Origin: Pseudovirgaria hyperparasitica
Lineage: Eukaryota; Ascomycota; Dothideomycetes; Acrospermales; Acrospermaceae
Assembly (NCBI RefSeq): GCF_010093815.1
Contig: NW_022985550.1
Coordinates: forward strand, 509,074 to 573,073
Length of the DNA stretch: 64,000 bases
Direction of reading: 5' to 3'
The notes beneath the pieces were generated by a model. It did not search any database. It worked only from the letters and a program-made list of their open reading frames with translations, and was not told where the DNA came from. Both the position numbers and the translations under genes were made by a program. Of the stretch, positions 44,956 to 57,472 are shown piece after piece; position 1 is the stretch's first letter; the number at the start of each line of letters is the position of its first letter.

Positions 44956-46680
44956 GAGCGGAGGGTACGTATGCACTCTGCAGCCTCAGTAATGGTGCTG
45001 AGATCTGAGTAAGTCAGGCGAGCTACGCACCACGCAGCGGACGGGAATCACACGTGAAACCTGCAACTGTCAATCACTGCATAAAAATCACCTGGAGGTA
45101 CCTGTCGATAGTCCTGCGTTCATCACACAAAGCGTGAGAATGGAACATCGATTGGTGCCCAAAACCATGAAAGTGATTGATGAACAGCAGCCCCATATTT
45201 CTGCAACGCAGGCGTCAGCGCAAAGCGTGGCCAGGCTCCAATAGGACTTCCAGGACTTGTCTAGATGAGGATCTTCAAGCTGAGGAGAGAACGTGTCGAC
45301 AAAGTTCCAGGTGATACGTACCAAAGACCTGGATGTATTGCATGGCCTGACCAACGGGCAAAAGTCGTTTCGGCCTCGTCACGAGTACAAATGCAGCCGC
45401 ACAACGTAGCTACTATGGGATCGGCGCATCGGGTAGCCGTCTGTTTTCCCACCTACACATGACAATGGACATGGTCTCAAGGTCGAGTGCTCGACTGCGC
45501 AAGTGTCGCTCGGTGCATCTTCCGAAGAGTCGTCTGCTGGGTACGGTCCTAATGATCTCTAATTCTTTACCCGATCATCTGAATGCGTTTTATATGATGA
45601 CAGGCTTCACACATCATTATATCCAGCATTCATGTCTGATTATGCGGGGTCTGAGGCTATCAGCCTGGTTCTGTATTAGCATGTCAACGACCAAGCCCAC
45701 CACTACTAGCCACGTGAAGAGGAGAACCAAGGCGCTGTGGGTACTTGTCGCTACCACAAATTGTTGTAGTGGTGCTTGATGACTTTGTGGCGAGGTTTGT
45801 GGCAGTGTTATGATATAATCCGTCCCGTGCGCGAACATCAAAAGTGAACGTGCACCGCCCATACCCCGAAATATGGTCACAGCATATTCCTGGAAGTCTG
45901 TGGCTTGTGGCTGTTGCCTCGCGTCGACGGCACCGGTCGAAGAGGTGTAAGCAGGCCTTGCCGCCGTGAATATATATCGGTAGCGTATATCGCGGCTAGG
46001 ACGGTCCTGAGTCTTAGCCAAAGAAGTCTACCGGCTTTGCCCCCATAACCTGAAAAGGACCTATGAGTCCCAAAGTGTAATCCAGACACTGGCATGCTCA
46101 CAACATCTTGACTGGAATTTATTCTTTGTCGCGGAGTGCTTCATCATACTCGTCTCGAGCTACGAAATGAACTGTTTCGAGTCAGAATACCGCCGAGTTC
46201 GAGCCGTTAAGGTTTTTGAGTTTGGGGGAAGCAGAAAGTGAGAATCGGTGGCTCTACGGCGAGGAAGGGCCGAGCCAGGTAGAGCTGAATGAGAAGAGAG
46301 AAGAATGCAAGTTTTTGACCCTGGCTGAACGATAGTTGTGTTCTTCGCATAACTCGCGCATAGGGGTTCGAAGGTTTGAAGTTGGAGGGTAGTGCTGTGG
46401 ACCCTGAACGCTGCCATGAACGGCCCGCAACGAATGAGAACGGTTCCCGCAAGGATTACCGTTAAAGTCATGGCTGAGGCTGGAAGTCGTACATTGGATG
46501 GCGTGACATGCCCGGCCGTGATGGCTAGCATTTTGGCCAATTGGGAGTGTAAAGGAACCAGAAACCCTTACATTTTCCAAATCCGAACCGACGCGATTCG
46601 TGCCGGCCATGCTGGAGATCGAGATGCGGAACATAGAACGATCATTGCACCGTAACGGGCCTATTCGATTCAACCCAGTT
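44956..46680. other. Region with weak coding hints, possibly an eroded gene
   Basis: Several overlapping minus-strand frames (46160-46540, 45617-46021, 45088-45354) include hydrophobic stretches such as MTLTVILAGTVLI and ALVLLFTWLVVVGLVVDML that could be membrane segments. I could not build an intron-exon model that joins them and recognise no family. This may be a diverged membrane-protein gene, a broken one, or chance. Confidence 0.25.
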
Positions 46681-49600
46681 TACTCTCAATTGGACAACCA
46701 TACCCCAGTATACTGTGCTTGTAACCAGACAAACTAAGTAGACGTTGCGAGCTAAGGTATGAAAAGCAAGAGCACAGCAGGTGTGCTCTCGTGTCGAGTG
46801 ATTTGAGAGCACTGAGAGCGTGGAACGGGAGGACAGCCAGGCTGCAAAGTTCTCCGTCCGTCACTTCAACAGGTTTTCGGGAAATGATTAATTACCCCAC
46901 ATCTATGAACGCCACATCGAGCGCCAGTTGACGACTCCTAAGGACTGCGACCTATGTTGACTATATCGAGTCGAGGGTTGAAGCTCTTCGAAGTTTAGCT
47001 ATCCCAGGCGCGAACACATGCGAGTAGATGGACTCGCATGAAAAGATAGCGGCGGTAACGTGCCTTGCTACCGAGCGCGATTAGCTGAACAGCAACGGTG
47101 CATGAGCTCAGTCGATGTCATGTAGACAGCGCGAGAGACTCGTAGCATTCAAGTCGACGCTTCATCTTCAGACAGCGAGACGCGACGTCATTGTTTGCAC
47201 GTAATTGAAATGCTTCTTGACGGCAAGATGAAGCTTTATAGCGGAGGAAGAATGACAGCGAGCCCAGAACGGTGCTCGTCCGAGAGCTTAGGGATTTCCA
47301 AGTGTCAGCAGCACCAGAACCAAGCTCCTTCCCGAAAGTCCAAAGGCCACTGGTCGTGAATAGTATGCTCGGCGGTGGATCCGCGCTGACCGATTACCAG
47401 TGCATTGGAAGCTGAACCCAGTTCAGCGATCAACCAAGCATCATTTAGGACTCGTTTCTATAGCTTCGCTTACGCAGTCGCACTTGGTCGGGATGTCCCT
47501 TGAAGAAGTTAGGAGTCCGATAGGTTCGGCTCGAAAAGATGGACGAGCCGGGCAGGCCAGCGGAAGCGCTCCAGGAGCAAACGGTGGACCCTATTGGAGC
47601 ATGGAATTGGAAGATGGAGAATGCCGCATAGGCATGTTGCTTTGTGTAGGTAGGCAGTTCCGCCAGTACGTTGCGACCAACTGAGGAAGGTTTAGTCTCG
47701 GTGCAAGCGCAAGCCATCCTCTAGTCGGCCCGACAGGGACGTGTCAAGGGTGAGTGACGGCCAGCGTTTGACTGTGGCGGTTCTAGACTTTCATTAAGGG
47801 CTCCAGAATCGTGCGACAGGCGCAGCGTTAGAGGTTGAAGACGGCGCCATACGTTTTTGCGAGAACATATGACGCTCTGGCACTCTTCTGAACGAGTCTG
47901 TTAGCCACAACGTAATGATGTCAGTCTGAAGAAACTGCACCTAACGGAGCTTGAACCTCTGGGAGAGTTCTCCAGATTAGTTACGGTGTGTGAAGTTGGA
48001 GGGCTTGGGTGTGAATAGATGCAACTAGGTTCGACAGGTTTGCAGCTACTGCAGTTGGCTTGTCAAGCTGCTGTCAACTAACCAGGAGCGTTTTGGGATG
48101 TGGTGACGGCTCGTTGGCAAGGCGATAGACTTGTTTTTTTGACAGATTGTGTGATCAGGATGGGCTGAGTCACAGAGCAGCCGGGACGTGATAGCTTTAA
48201 TGATTAGGTACAACGAGGACGTCATAAGTCGGTGTTGGGTTGACGGAAGTTGGACGCGGCACTAATTAATTACAGTATTAGACGAGAGGTGACAACGGTC
48301 TGTACGGGCGGGCGGTCAAGTCAGGAGCACCCGCCACAGCTGCCCTGCATGAAAAGTTTCCAAATCGAGATATAGAGAGAGACATAGTGGATGAATATCG
48401 AATATGTTGAACAATCTCCAGGCTATCTCCTAGCTTTGAGACTGTTGGAAGGAGGCAGACAGAGGCAGACAGGCGAGTAAGATGGCAGTTGAGTGTCATT
48501 CAGCACGGGAGGAGTTGAGGGCTTGGCTGTGAGAATGAGAGAAACAATCTTCGATCGCATTGAACAGATCGGTGATGGGATGGACAGATAGCAGGTGACT
48601 GAATGGGGTGCGGCACAGGGGGGCCTCCAAGCCTCCAAGCCTCCAAGGCCTTCCAAGGGGTACCTCTGCCGCAGTGTCTTTTTGGGGGAGACGGGAAGTG
48701 ACGTCGTGGGCAGCAAGTTGAGGCAAGTTGGAGGATTCAGTTAGTAGGGTTAGTAGGGTAGGGAGAGGCAGAAGGGATTGAAGCAATAGGGAAAAGGCAT
48801 AGCTGAGCCTTATTGAGCATGGACTACTGTGGGGGATCGAACGTTTTGCAGGCTGATCGAGAATTCTTCGACAACGCTACTGTATGTGCCACGTTGGTGG
48901 TGCAGGGCAAATCCCATCTTCTGCCCCCCCGCCAGCCGCCGCCGAGCTCCTCCAAAGAAGAAGGGAGGGGGAGGGGGGGATTGGGGAGAGGAGAGAGACC
49001 ACCACGCGTGCTGTGGGCTGTGGCTGACGGCGGGGTGCTGCTGCTGCTGCTACTGCTGGCACAGTACGTACAGTGACAGTGAGCTGCGAGTGCTTAATAG
49101 CAATGCTAAACAAACAAACAGACAGACAGACAGACAGACCCTTTGCGAAACCCTGCCAGCCATCCATAATAATACATACTGTAATGGCCCTTGACAGTAG
49201 TAATTATTAGCACTGTAGTAGGTAATTACTGCTACCAGCTACTGTCGCTACTCCTGCTCCTGCTCCTGCTCCTGCGTACTGCTTGCTGCTTACCCTAACG
49301 TGCTGCTGGCTGCTGAGCTGCTGCTGAGTCCGCTCCAGTAACATCTGCCATACGCGCCTTGATATCTCCTGCTTTTTGTCCCTAGTTTGTGCTTGTTGGA
49401 GGCTTCGTCGACCTGACTGCGATGTGGTGGTAGTAGTGGCCGGTAACGTAACCGAGACGAGGATCGCGTCAGTCACTGACAGTCAGCCCGTGTGCAGCTT
49501 AATTAATTAGTCTTTTGATCTTTCGCCGCTCTTTTGAAACAGAACGGTGTTGTTTAATAGAAATTCTGGCCAGGCTGGCTTGCTGTCGCCTCAAACATCG

Positions 49601-50710
49601 TGCGCTAATACCGCCATGAGGATCTGCGGAGAATCCCGTGTGTAGTCCTCCAAAGTCGCTCCTTCAACACGCCAGCACGACAACTCTGATGCTTCTGATA
49701 AGAGGACAAGAGGATTCGAGATAGTCAGAAGATAAAAGAAACAACCAAACTTTCTTACCCTCTAGCTGATGTCTTGTGAGCTGCAAAGACAGCTGAGCAC
49801 ACCGAACTGATCTTACCCCGCGTACACAATCCTACAGAGCTGGCATCTCTATCGATCCAGGCGAGACATCCGATGCACCAGTAGTCATAATTACCCTTCA
49901 TACAGCAATGCACCTGTGAAAAGTGAATCATATTCAGGCAGTGTGAATAGGCTGCTGGGATTGCACTTCGGCAGATAAGATGCCCTCACCAGACACGAGC
50001 GGGAGACAGGGAGCTGCCTGAACTGCTGGAACTGCTGGAACTGTAAACAAGTCAAGTAAAACGCAGAGGGACAGCGTGCATGGTTCAAGCAAATCTGCTC
50101 CCCGGCAGGCTGCGGAAGACGTCTGAGGGGGCCTGTAACCTTGGTCTACCACGAGGAATAATGTTACTGTGCTTCATTGATTTCAACATTGGTACTTGGG
50201 ATTTCAGTAAATTCCGTGACGACATCCTATCAGCCTAGCGGAACATGTTCAACAAATATATCTCTTTTTGTTTTCCGCCTAGACACAACACCCCAACACC
50301 AAAAGTCGGGTTCACGATGGCACACAGAGATGGAGCCAGCTGGCTAGAGAGCCAGGCCAGCGATGCCATTCTCTACATAATTACTAGTAGCACGGTAGTA
50401 CAGTATACAGGAGTGACTGCTAAGAGTCATGGTGCCTGCTCAACGTTTGTTGTGTATCGACTTCTCAGAGAGGGGATGCCAAAGCAAAAGGGCACCAGGG
50501 TGGATTACCATGAACCGCCGAAGCAATCGAGGGGGGTGGCATTTGCCCGTGGGATTTGGCCATGGCATGAGGGAAAATGGCCTGCAGCGCTGCAGAAAAA
50601 GCATCCATCCTCCTATGCCGTATTCCGCTTTCCTGGCAATTCCAGACGATGGCGTTGGCTGCACGTACTCCGAGGAAAGTTTTTTGCCAAACACACAACC
50701 ACCCCCTCCC
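46681..50710. other. Gene-poor region with simple repeats
   Basis: No gene is supported in 4 kb. It has CCTCCAAG repeats (about 48625-48655), GCTGCTGCT runs (about 49035-49058), a GACA array (about 49117-49139), GCTCCT repeats (about 49250-49275) and GAACTGCTG repeats (about 50017-50042). Frames near 50245-50980 run across the assembly gap and are low-complexity. Confidence 0.5.
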
Positions 50711-50720
50711 NNNNNNNNNN
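50711..50720. other. Assembly gap (10 N)
   Basis: Ten unknown bases are flanked by C-rich sequence on both sides (CCCCCTCCC and TCCCCCCCCCTCCCC). It is probably a hard-to-sequence homopolymer; its true length is unknown. Confidence 0.99.
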
Positions 50721-51586
50721 TCCCCCCCCCTCCCCTGACACTTTCAAATGCTCTAGTCCTTGCTCAGCAAAAAATCCTCTGCAGCGAGTGGGTCGCGGTC
50801 TATCCCCAGTCGCAACCCTGTCTACCCTTGTTCCTGATCGAACCCGATTGCTGCTCATCGCTCTTACGCCCAGCGCAAAATGCACAGCAACCGCCTGCCA
50901 GGGCCGAGCAGGAAAATGCCCCCAGTCTGCGCAGTTCCAAACCATGCGAATATGTGGATGCAGTGGGACAATTATTACCTAGCTACCCTAATACCCCCAA
51001 TATACCACTAAAACCCTAACTTACTCTCTGCTCTCCCAAGCTGCCCGCCCAGCCGCATGTCGACATAAAGCTCTCCCACGTCCCCCGTTCGTGCTTGCCT
51101 ACCACCTGGGACCTACGTGAGAGTTGTCTGTTTGTGATCATTCCTTTTGATCAGTTTGTAAAGTTGCATACTACTTCTGACCATTCGCCTCTCCCATCAT
51201 ATTCCACAATACGCCTCTCTTATACCATTCCTACCAAACTGTGGTTCCACTGCCACCCGCCGCTACCGAGGGTTTCGACAGCATAACGTCACGAACTGGG
51301 TCGTTTCTACTTAGCTTCACACACACGACCAGCACAAAGTATTCGCACCTTTGCCTAGTCCAACACTGCTCTCATACACTTTATAAAGAGCGTCCCCAGC
51401 CTTGAAGCACTTGATTCTATTTCTATTTGGCCATATTCCACAACAAATACAACGACGAGCCTCCTCACCGTCCACCATTCATCAGCTAGATTGCGCCGGC
51501 TCAGCTTCGGGAAATAGCTCGGCGTCCGATCGCACGCACCTCGTCCATCCAACCTGTGAGAGCTCCTTCGTCTTTTGCCCACCGCC
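50721..51586. promoter_or_regulatory. 5' region of the C2H2 regulator gene
   Basis: The sequence is pyrimidine-rich from about 51020 to the ATG at 51587, as is common for long fungal 5' leaders. No other gene is seen. Confidence 0.45.
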
Positions 51587-52600
51587 ATGGATGCGAAAGA
51601 CTCCAACGGCCGTCGAATTTCTCTCTTGAACGCCGACGACACAACATTGCCAAACCGACAGTCTTTCGCCAACACTCGACATTCATCTTACTCGTCGCAA
51701 GGCTCTGCACAATCCTACCAACAGTACACCTTATCGTCCAGCAGCGTGACACGCCTGTCATCCTTCCAGTCGGGCTACTCATCCCCCTGCTCATCTCCGC
51801 AAACGCCGTCTCTAGTTCGCAGCCGCTCATCAGACTCTACGGCAGACATGCAGACTCCCTCGCCCATCACACCTGAATTTGGCTATCTCGATTCTTTGAA
51901 TGCACACCCACAAGCCTACTCGGATTCCACCGCCTACTTCAACAAGGACCTGCCTCAGTATATACCACAACAGCCTCCAACATTGAGTCAGACCTACATG
52001 CAAAGCACGCCTGCTCAGCCAGCCTATTACGCCCAACCTCCTGCCGAGAACAAGTCTGCTCCAGCACAAAAGTCCAAAAAGAATCAGTATCCATGTCCTG
52101 TTGCGAAGCAGTACAACTGCAGTGACCATTTCACCACCTCCGGACATGCTGCTCGCCACGCCAAGAAACACACTGGGAAAAAGGACGCGATGTGCCCTGA
52201 GTGCAACAAAGCGTTCACTCGCAAGGACAACATGGAGCAGCATCGTCGTACCCACTTGAATGGCAGGAGCACCACCAAAGGCACTGCTGTCGAAGACCGT
52301 TCTAGGAAGGTCGTCAAGCAACAGAACATGAAGAGACCAAAGCCTGCACCTCTCCAGGCTGCGCAACCTGTGCAACAAGTGGTTGTTGATCCTGCTCTCC
52401 CTCAGCTACCCATCAGCCCAACAGCCAATTTTCCGATGGCGTCTCAAGTGCATATGGATCCTTATCAACAACATTACATGCCGAGTCACACGTACCCGGA
52501 TCCATCACAATGTGCCATAAATCCAATGTCCATGTCGACCTCTTTCGGCCTGGATACTCTCGCCGCTGCGGCTGCGATTGACAAGCGTGACAGCGAGTAA
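51587..52600 (+). CDS. Two-finger C2H2 transcription factor
   Basis: A single exon gives 337 residues. I choose the ATG at 51587 (MDAKDSNGRR, in a good GCCATGG context); the frame upstream reaches only a TTG. The first 165 residues are Ser/Gln/Pro/Tyr-rich and probably disordered. Finger 1 (about 170-195) has unusual spacing, Cys-X7-Cys-X12-His-X3-His, within CPVAKQYNCSDHF and HAARHAKKH. The linker TGKKDA leads to finger 2 (about 203-223, CPECNKAFTRKDNMEQHRRTH), which is canonical. A basic stretch (RKVVKQQNMKRPK) could serve nuclear import. The tail is Gln/Pro-rich. It is a nuclear DNA-binding regulator; I recognise the finger pair as conserved in filamentous ascomycetes but cannot name the gene. 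The very long flanking spacers fit a developmentally controlled regulator. Confidence 0.88.
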   Translation: MDAKDSNGRRISLLNADDTTLPNRQSFANTRHSSYSSQGSAQSYQQYTLSSSSVTRLSSFQSGYSSPCSSPQTPSLVRSRSSDSTADMQTPSPITPEFGYLDSLNAHPQAYSDSTAYFNKDLPQYIPQQPPTLSQTYMQSTPAQPAYYAQPPAENKSAPAQKSKKNQYPCPVAKQYNCSDHFTTSGHAARHAKKHTGKKDAMCPECNKAFTRKDNMEQHRRTHLNGRSTTKGTAVEDRSRKVVKQQNMKRPKPAPLQAAQPVQQVVVDPALPQLPISPTANFPMASQVHMDPYQQHYMPSHTYPDPSQCAINPMSMSTSFGLDTLAAAAAIDKRDSE

Positions 52601-55600
52601 CATGATACTTTAGCAGACATGATGGAATCAGATGGCTGTGATGCTACGAGTTTTCTATCCGTTTTTCTGTTGTTGCGCACTTCACGTAATATAGACGCAT
52701 GTCCTCACGGCTCTCCACTGTTATATACTCGCTAGCCGGGCACATCGACACTCTTCTTGTACGACAGCCCGCAAGAAGACGGTGTAGTGTCAAAATTCAG
52801 AACAGGGTTCTGTCACTTTCTTGTTATCTACGATACCCATATTCGGCGTTCCGGTCGAAGTTTCGCATCTGTTCTAGGAAGGCTGGGAAAAAGCATACCG
52901 GTCACAATGTATCTCAAATTCGGAATTGGCCAACGGGATCCAGCGTTGCGATTGCTTGCTATCGCGCGGGTTCGATTCTGTCGCACGGGTGGTTGGATTT
53001 ATGAATATTGATACCCGTGAATCGGCAGTATGGCAAATGCCATCTGCGAAGCACACCGGAATTGTTCTATTTTTTTTGCATACTGTAACTTCCTATTCAT
53101 ATACGCGGTCAACGGGTACACAACTCAGTAAACAATATTCTCCAAACTTAGGAACTACGTCTGCTTCAAAAGTCCTGAACTCTATGTGATATGAACCTTT
53201 GCAGAAACTCGCCAGCACGACGCAACACATCGACTCGTGAACCAACGAGACATAATTGTGCGGGGATACCTGGAAGCTGATCCAATAGGTCCTTGATTCA
53301 ATACTGCACACCTATCATACTGACATACACACGATATACCTGTTGTCGGTGTGCTGAACAGCCGTGCGTAGACATGTAAGCGGGTAATTATTGCAGACGT
53401 CATAGGCGTTTAACTTTTGAATTTGCCCGACGACGCACATTGAATCGCCGATACGACCGGTCATGTTGCATTATGTGAAATGAAGCCTTTCGCGGGACAA
53501 CAGCAGAGTTTGATTCGTGTTTTGTGTTGCTCACATTACCTGCGAGATGTGAGCTTCAGCTTGATTGAATCCTCAAATCCCCAGCCAAAGGAGGACCCTG
53601 AGAGGGGTAGCGTCTCAGGTCTCGTTCGATTTTCCTGACCGGCTAGCCAATCAAGAAAGAACCGTTCACTGCCCACTTGCCGCGTTTGTGCTGGTTGGCT
53701 GGGAAAGAAGCTTTAACTTTAATGTTCCCTACTCCGCATCTCTCTTCACATTTCTTTCCCCCCTCCACCTGGCCAGACCTTCCTTGTGTGCTAGCTAGCA
53801 GCGTGTAGTCCCTCGCGATGTTATTCGTGGACGGCTTGACCGGTCTGGTGTCTGGACTTTGGACCCCTCTCATCTTCGTCTGTTGTCTACTGTACGCGGG
53901 TGTTCACTAACGGCTCGTTTTCCACGCCAGCAGTATACAACGGAACACGTAGAGCTGAAGTCAAGTACGCGTCATTCATTTGATCGAGAGCTCTGAGCCT
54001 GACCCCGCACGACCACGTCCAACATCCCCCTCTCGAGCATCAAATCACATTACCTGCTACTGGCGCATCGCGTCCAAGGTGGAACGTTTCCGCTCCATAG
54101 AAACGATGCAACGAGGTTGGCCGGCAACCCTGTCGAAGACCTGATGCGCTTCTGAATATTACCTGGCGTCTTCAGGACCGATCTAAGTACATATTTGCCC
54201 TAGATCGAAGTGGTGCGTCTTGCACGAACCGTTTAAGGGGGGGAGATCCCGGCACCAAGGGTACGCGTGATTTTCGACATCCCAGGCAGTTCGTCCGATG
54301 CTATCGAATGATAGTATGCGGCCAGCGGGCGTTAAAGGGCTTAGAGCTTCCGCCAATATTCTATGGGGATTTACGATGCTCAATCGACGATGAGCTGCTC
54401 CTCCAGCCTTCTCCTGCTCTGTGCCGAACGTAGAAAATGATGTCGAAGGACAGTTTCCGCAGCAAGATTTGGATATACCCTCGGTTCCCGGGTACACGTC
54501 ACTGGCAGGCTCACGCTCCCAACAGCCAGCCAGGGATGTGTGTGCCCGGTCGCAACGTGAGCGCGCACTGATCAGAACGCAGCACTCAACACCAAGCTAC
54601 TCTCACGATCTTTCGGCCTGTCAATAAAGCTGCAGACATCGAAAGAACGCTCATATTGCTATTTTGAGCCTCAATGGACCCTGCTTCACGCCCTGTGCGC
54701 AAAGTCGCGCAGCCTGTTGACATTGGACCGTTGTGGACAGCGCTGATCTCGTGACTGCGATGGACCGTGAGGGTCTTTTGCCCCACACCACGAGTCGCAA
54801 AGATCGGTGATCGCAAATGTTAAATCTCGATGCCAACTCCCATGATCGCCTCAAGATTCCCCTTGTGGTCAAAAACCGTATCGTCAGTGCGCATGCATGC
54901 ATGATGACTACTGCATCGCTGCTTGCTGACTACTGTAATACCAATCTACAGCCTTTCTACCTGACAGATCCCCCCTACGTCTTTGCGACGCCCTGCCACG
55001 TTGACAAGCGGCATCCCTGGAAGACTCCCAGATCCTAATCTTGTTACCGCGTCGTCCTGGTTTCTGATCATAATACCCTGGTCTGTTTCGCGCGTTATCG
55101 GTCGTAAAAACAAATGTCATTGTCACAAGAAGAGCTGTGCATTTTAGATCGTGGTCACGGACTCGCAGCGAGACTTGACTGCTCCTGACCTTTCATCTCA
55201 TTCTGCCGCCCATCTCACGGGCTCTTCAACACCAGATCCACAGCCACTTTTCGATCTGACGATGCAGTCTTGGTGTTCCGTGCCCAGGCGGACCTGCTAA
55301 ACACCCACACCTGCCTCCTGGTGAGACATGCAGATGCGGTAAAGCCGCCCCTTGGGTTCCTAATACGCTCTATCTACTGTATACCTGTTTTCTTCTACCT
55401 ACTTTTTGCGACCTGGTCTGCAATCACGATCGGTCCATTTGTCCCGTCTTTGCAAATGCGCGATCCACGATGACCCTCAAGGCGGCAGTGCTAGGGCATC
55501 AGGTCAGACTATGCATTCAACAAAGACTTATTTTCTTACCTCTATCATGAACTTTGATTTCCGTTCTTATCAGTCCTCGCAAGCATTTTCACAAATGACG

Positions 55601-57064
55601 TCAGTGCATAGGTACCAGCCCTGGTGGCTAGACAACATGCAGGACAGCGGGCCTCTCATAGCAGGGTCCACCAGGCCCTCCCTCCCATGCCCATCGACAC
55701 AAGTCATGAACGCTGTTTCATCAGTCTCGTCCTCTCCTAGCATGGAATCTTCGGCCGACCTCAGGATTTCCTAATTAGTTAGCATTAACACCCACGTCTT
55801 AACCTGCTTCAAGACAGCCTCACTATCCCAGGAGCCAGGCCGGGACACGCAGACCTGAGACAACAACGAACACACACCATCCATCCATAGTAGCAAGGCA
55901 TGTTTCACACGCATCCCGTCCCATCCCACACATACACCCCCGCGGGACCTGCTAAAGTTCATCCACGACAACCACCAACACACAAACACGATTCACGATC
56001 TCGCACATCATCAAGACAGGTAAGTAAGTCAGTCGCATGACAACGCCCACCAGCACCACCACCAGCCCAGCATAAATCCCCCAAGATCTCGCCTCACCAG
56101 CTCTGATCTCCCATGCAAAAAATAATCCCGCCATCCATAGACCCCCCTCCCTCCCCCCAAAGAAATCTGCCACATCTCCGAGTCCGCGCACCCGCGTGCC
56201 TGCCTAAGCAAGGCGCCTGCCGTTGCGCGGCAAGCGGCAGTTCTTTTTTTCTTTTCTTCTCGATGCCGATCGAATATCATGCGTGATCTCCGTCTTGCTG
56301 CATATGCTAGCTGCAACGCACGAGCACCTGAGCACACGCGCGCGTGCGTGCGCCCGCCCGCATATATGTCCTGCGGTCGGTCGTGGTCTGTATGGGGAAT
56401 TTTTTTTAATATGGCTACTACGTCATACTCGGTGCATGGGGTTATGATGACGATGATGGGATTGTCTTCGGGGGATTTATGCGGGTGTGTGTGTACATTG
56501 TGGCTGGGCGGGATGGGTTTGAATGAATGAGTGAGTTGAGGCCGTTGCTGGGGGGAGCTTGAGGTATTCGGGGATTTTATGTCGTGCTGCTGTGGCGTTC
56601 GTTGGTAGTATTATATCATGAAGGTGTGGTTCAGGGTTCTTTGCGTGGACCTGGTGTTATGGACATGGTACGGTGTTGAGGAAGAAGAAAGCTTGTGTTT
56701 GCATGATCATCATCGATCTGAACCGCCAGGCAGGGAGGAGGAAGGGATATGGATTGTTTGCTTTTCGTAGTATGGCGTTGGGTGGCTTTGGGCGCGATGC
56801 TGAGGTGGGTTGCTTTGAGCTGGGATGGGAGTAATGTGATGTGTTATATGTAGAGGTAGTTGGGACTTTTGACTGGTTCTGCGATATTCATGCTGAAGTA
56901 TTTGGGGAGGGGATTCAGTTTATACTGTTTGTCTGATCCAGATTAAGCGTTCAAGATTCCCAATAATTATCTGAGCTGGCCACACGACGGCAGCGTCTCC
57001 AACCCCCATCAAGCAACGAGGTCTGATCTGCTCTAATATAATCTCATTTTTGCAGACTTCAAGC
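52601..57064. other. Gene-poor 4.5-kb region
   Basis: I find no convincing gene. A + strand frame at 55511-55774 (starting MHSTKTYFLTS) has a composition like the Ser-rich N-terminus of a fungal regulator but ends quickly and joins to nothing I can see. G-rich and T-rich tracts occur near 56390-56610. The stretch may hold untranslated leaders or non-coding RNAs that cannot be called by eye. Confidence 0.45.
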
Positions 57065-57183
57065 ACATTCGGCCATACCAACCAGAAAGCAAGCGGTCCC
57101 GTTCGCTCCCGCCTATTTAAGTTGGTTAGGGGTGGATTAGTAGTTAGGTGGGTGACCACTAGCGAATACCCACTGCTGAATGT
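57065..57183 (+). rRNA. 5S ribosomal RNA
   Basis: The stretch is 119 bases, the usual fungal 5S length. Its ends pair over nine positions (ACATTCGGC with GCTGAATGT, one G-U) to form helix I. The internal control region is recognisable, with GGTCCCGTTCGCTC, TTTAAGTTGGTTAG and the strongly conserved TAGTAGTTAGGTGGGTGACC followed by ACTAGCGAAT. Four T residues at the 3' end and a further T-run nearby fit Pol III termination. In many Pezizomycotina 5S genes are scattered singly, as here, rather than in the rDNA array. Some internal positions differ from the sequences I remember, so a slightly diverged copy or pseudogene is possible. The open frame on the other strand (56920-57285) is a shadow of it. 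Confidence 0.88.
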
Positions 57184-57472
57184 TTTGTATTTTTGCTTGA
57201 TTGAACTGGAATCTGTTTGCTTAATCATCCGCCCAAGTGTATTATATATCTTCATGTTATTATTATATACGGTCTGTTTCGTCAAAAGTGCAATGTGAGG
57301 TTCATGATATGTTATATTGTTTGTTTCACAGTGAAATACATGTGTGGTATCTGGACTACTTTCGAGGCAGGATGTTTATCCTGCTGCGCGTCCACTGACA
57401 GACCTTGACGCCGTGAGATGCAATGTCCCCCCAATAACTCCAACATCAATCACGATTTGAGATTCTCTTGCT
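57184..57472. other. Spacer between 5S rRNA and GPN1
   Basis: This is AT-rich 3' flank of both genes. I see nothing else. Confidence 0.5.

Noticed and set aside
50245-51019. Two overlapping + strand frames through the N gap
   Set aside because: They cross unknown bases, are low-complexity and show no domain.
52900-52990. tRNA-like B-box word GGTTCGATTC near 52971
   Set aside because: No matching A box, acceptor stem or cloverleaf could be found around it.
56920-57285. 121-codon minus-strand frame with apparent conserved residues
   Set aside because: Its recognisable part is the reverse translation of the 5S rRNA gene at 57065-57183.
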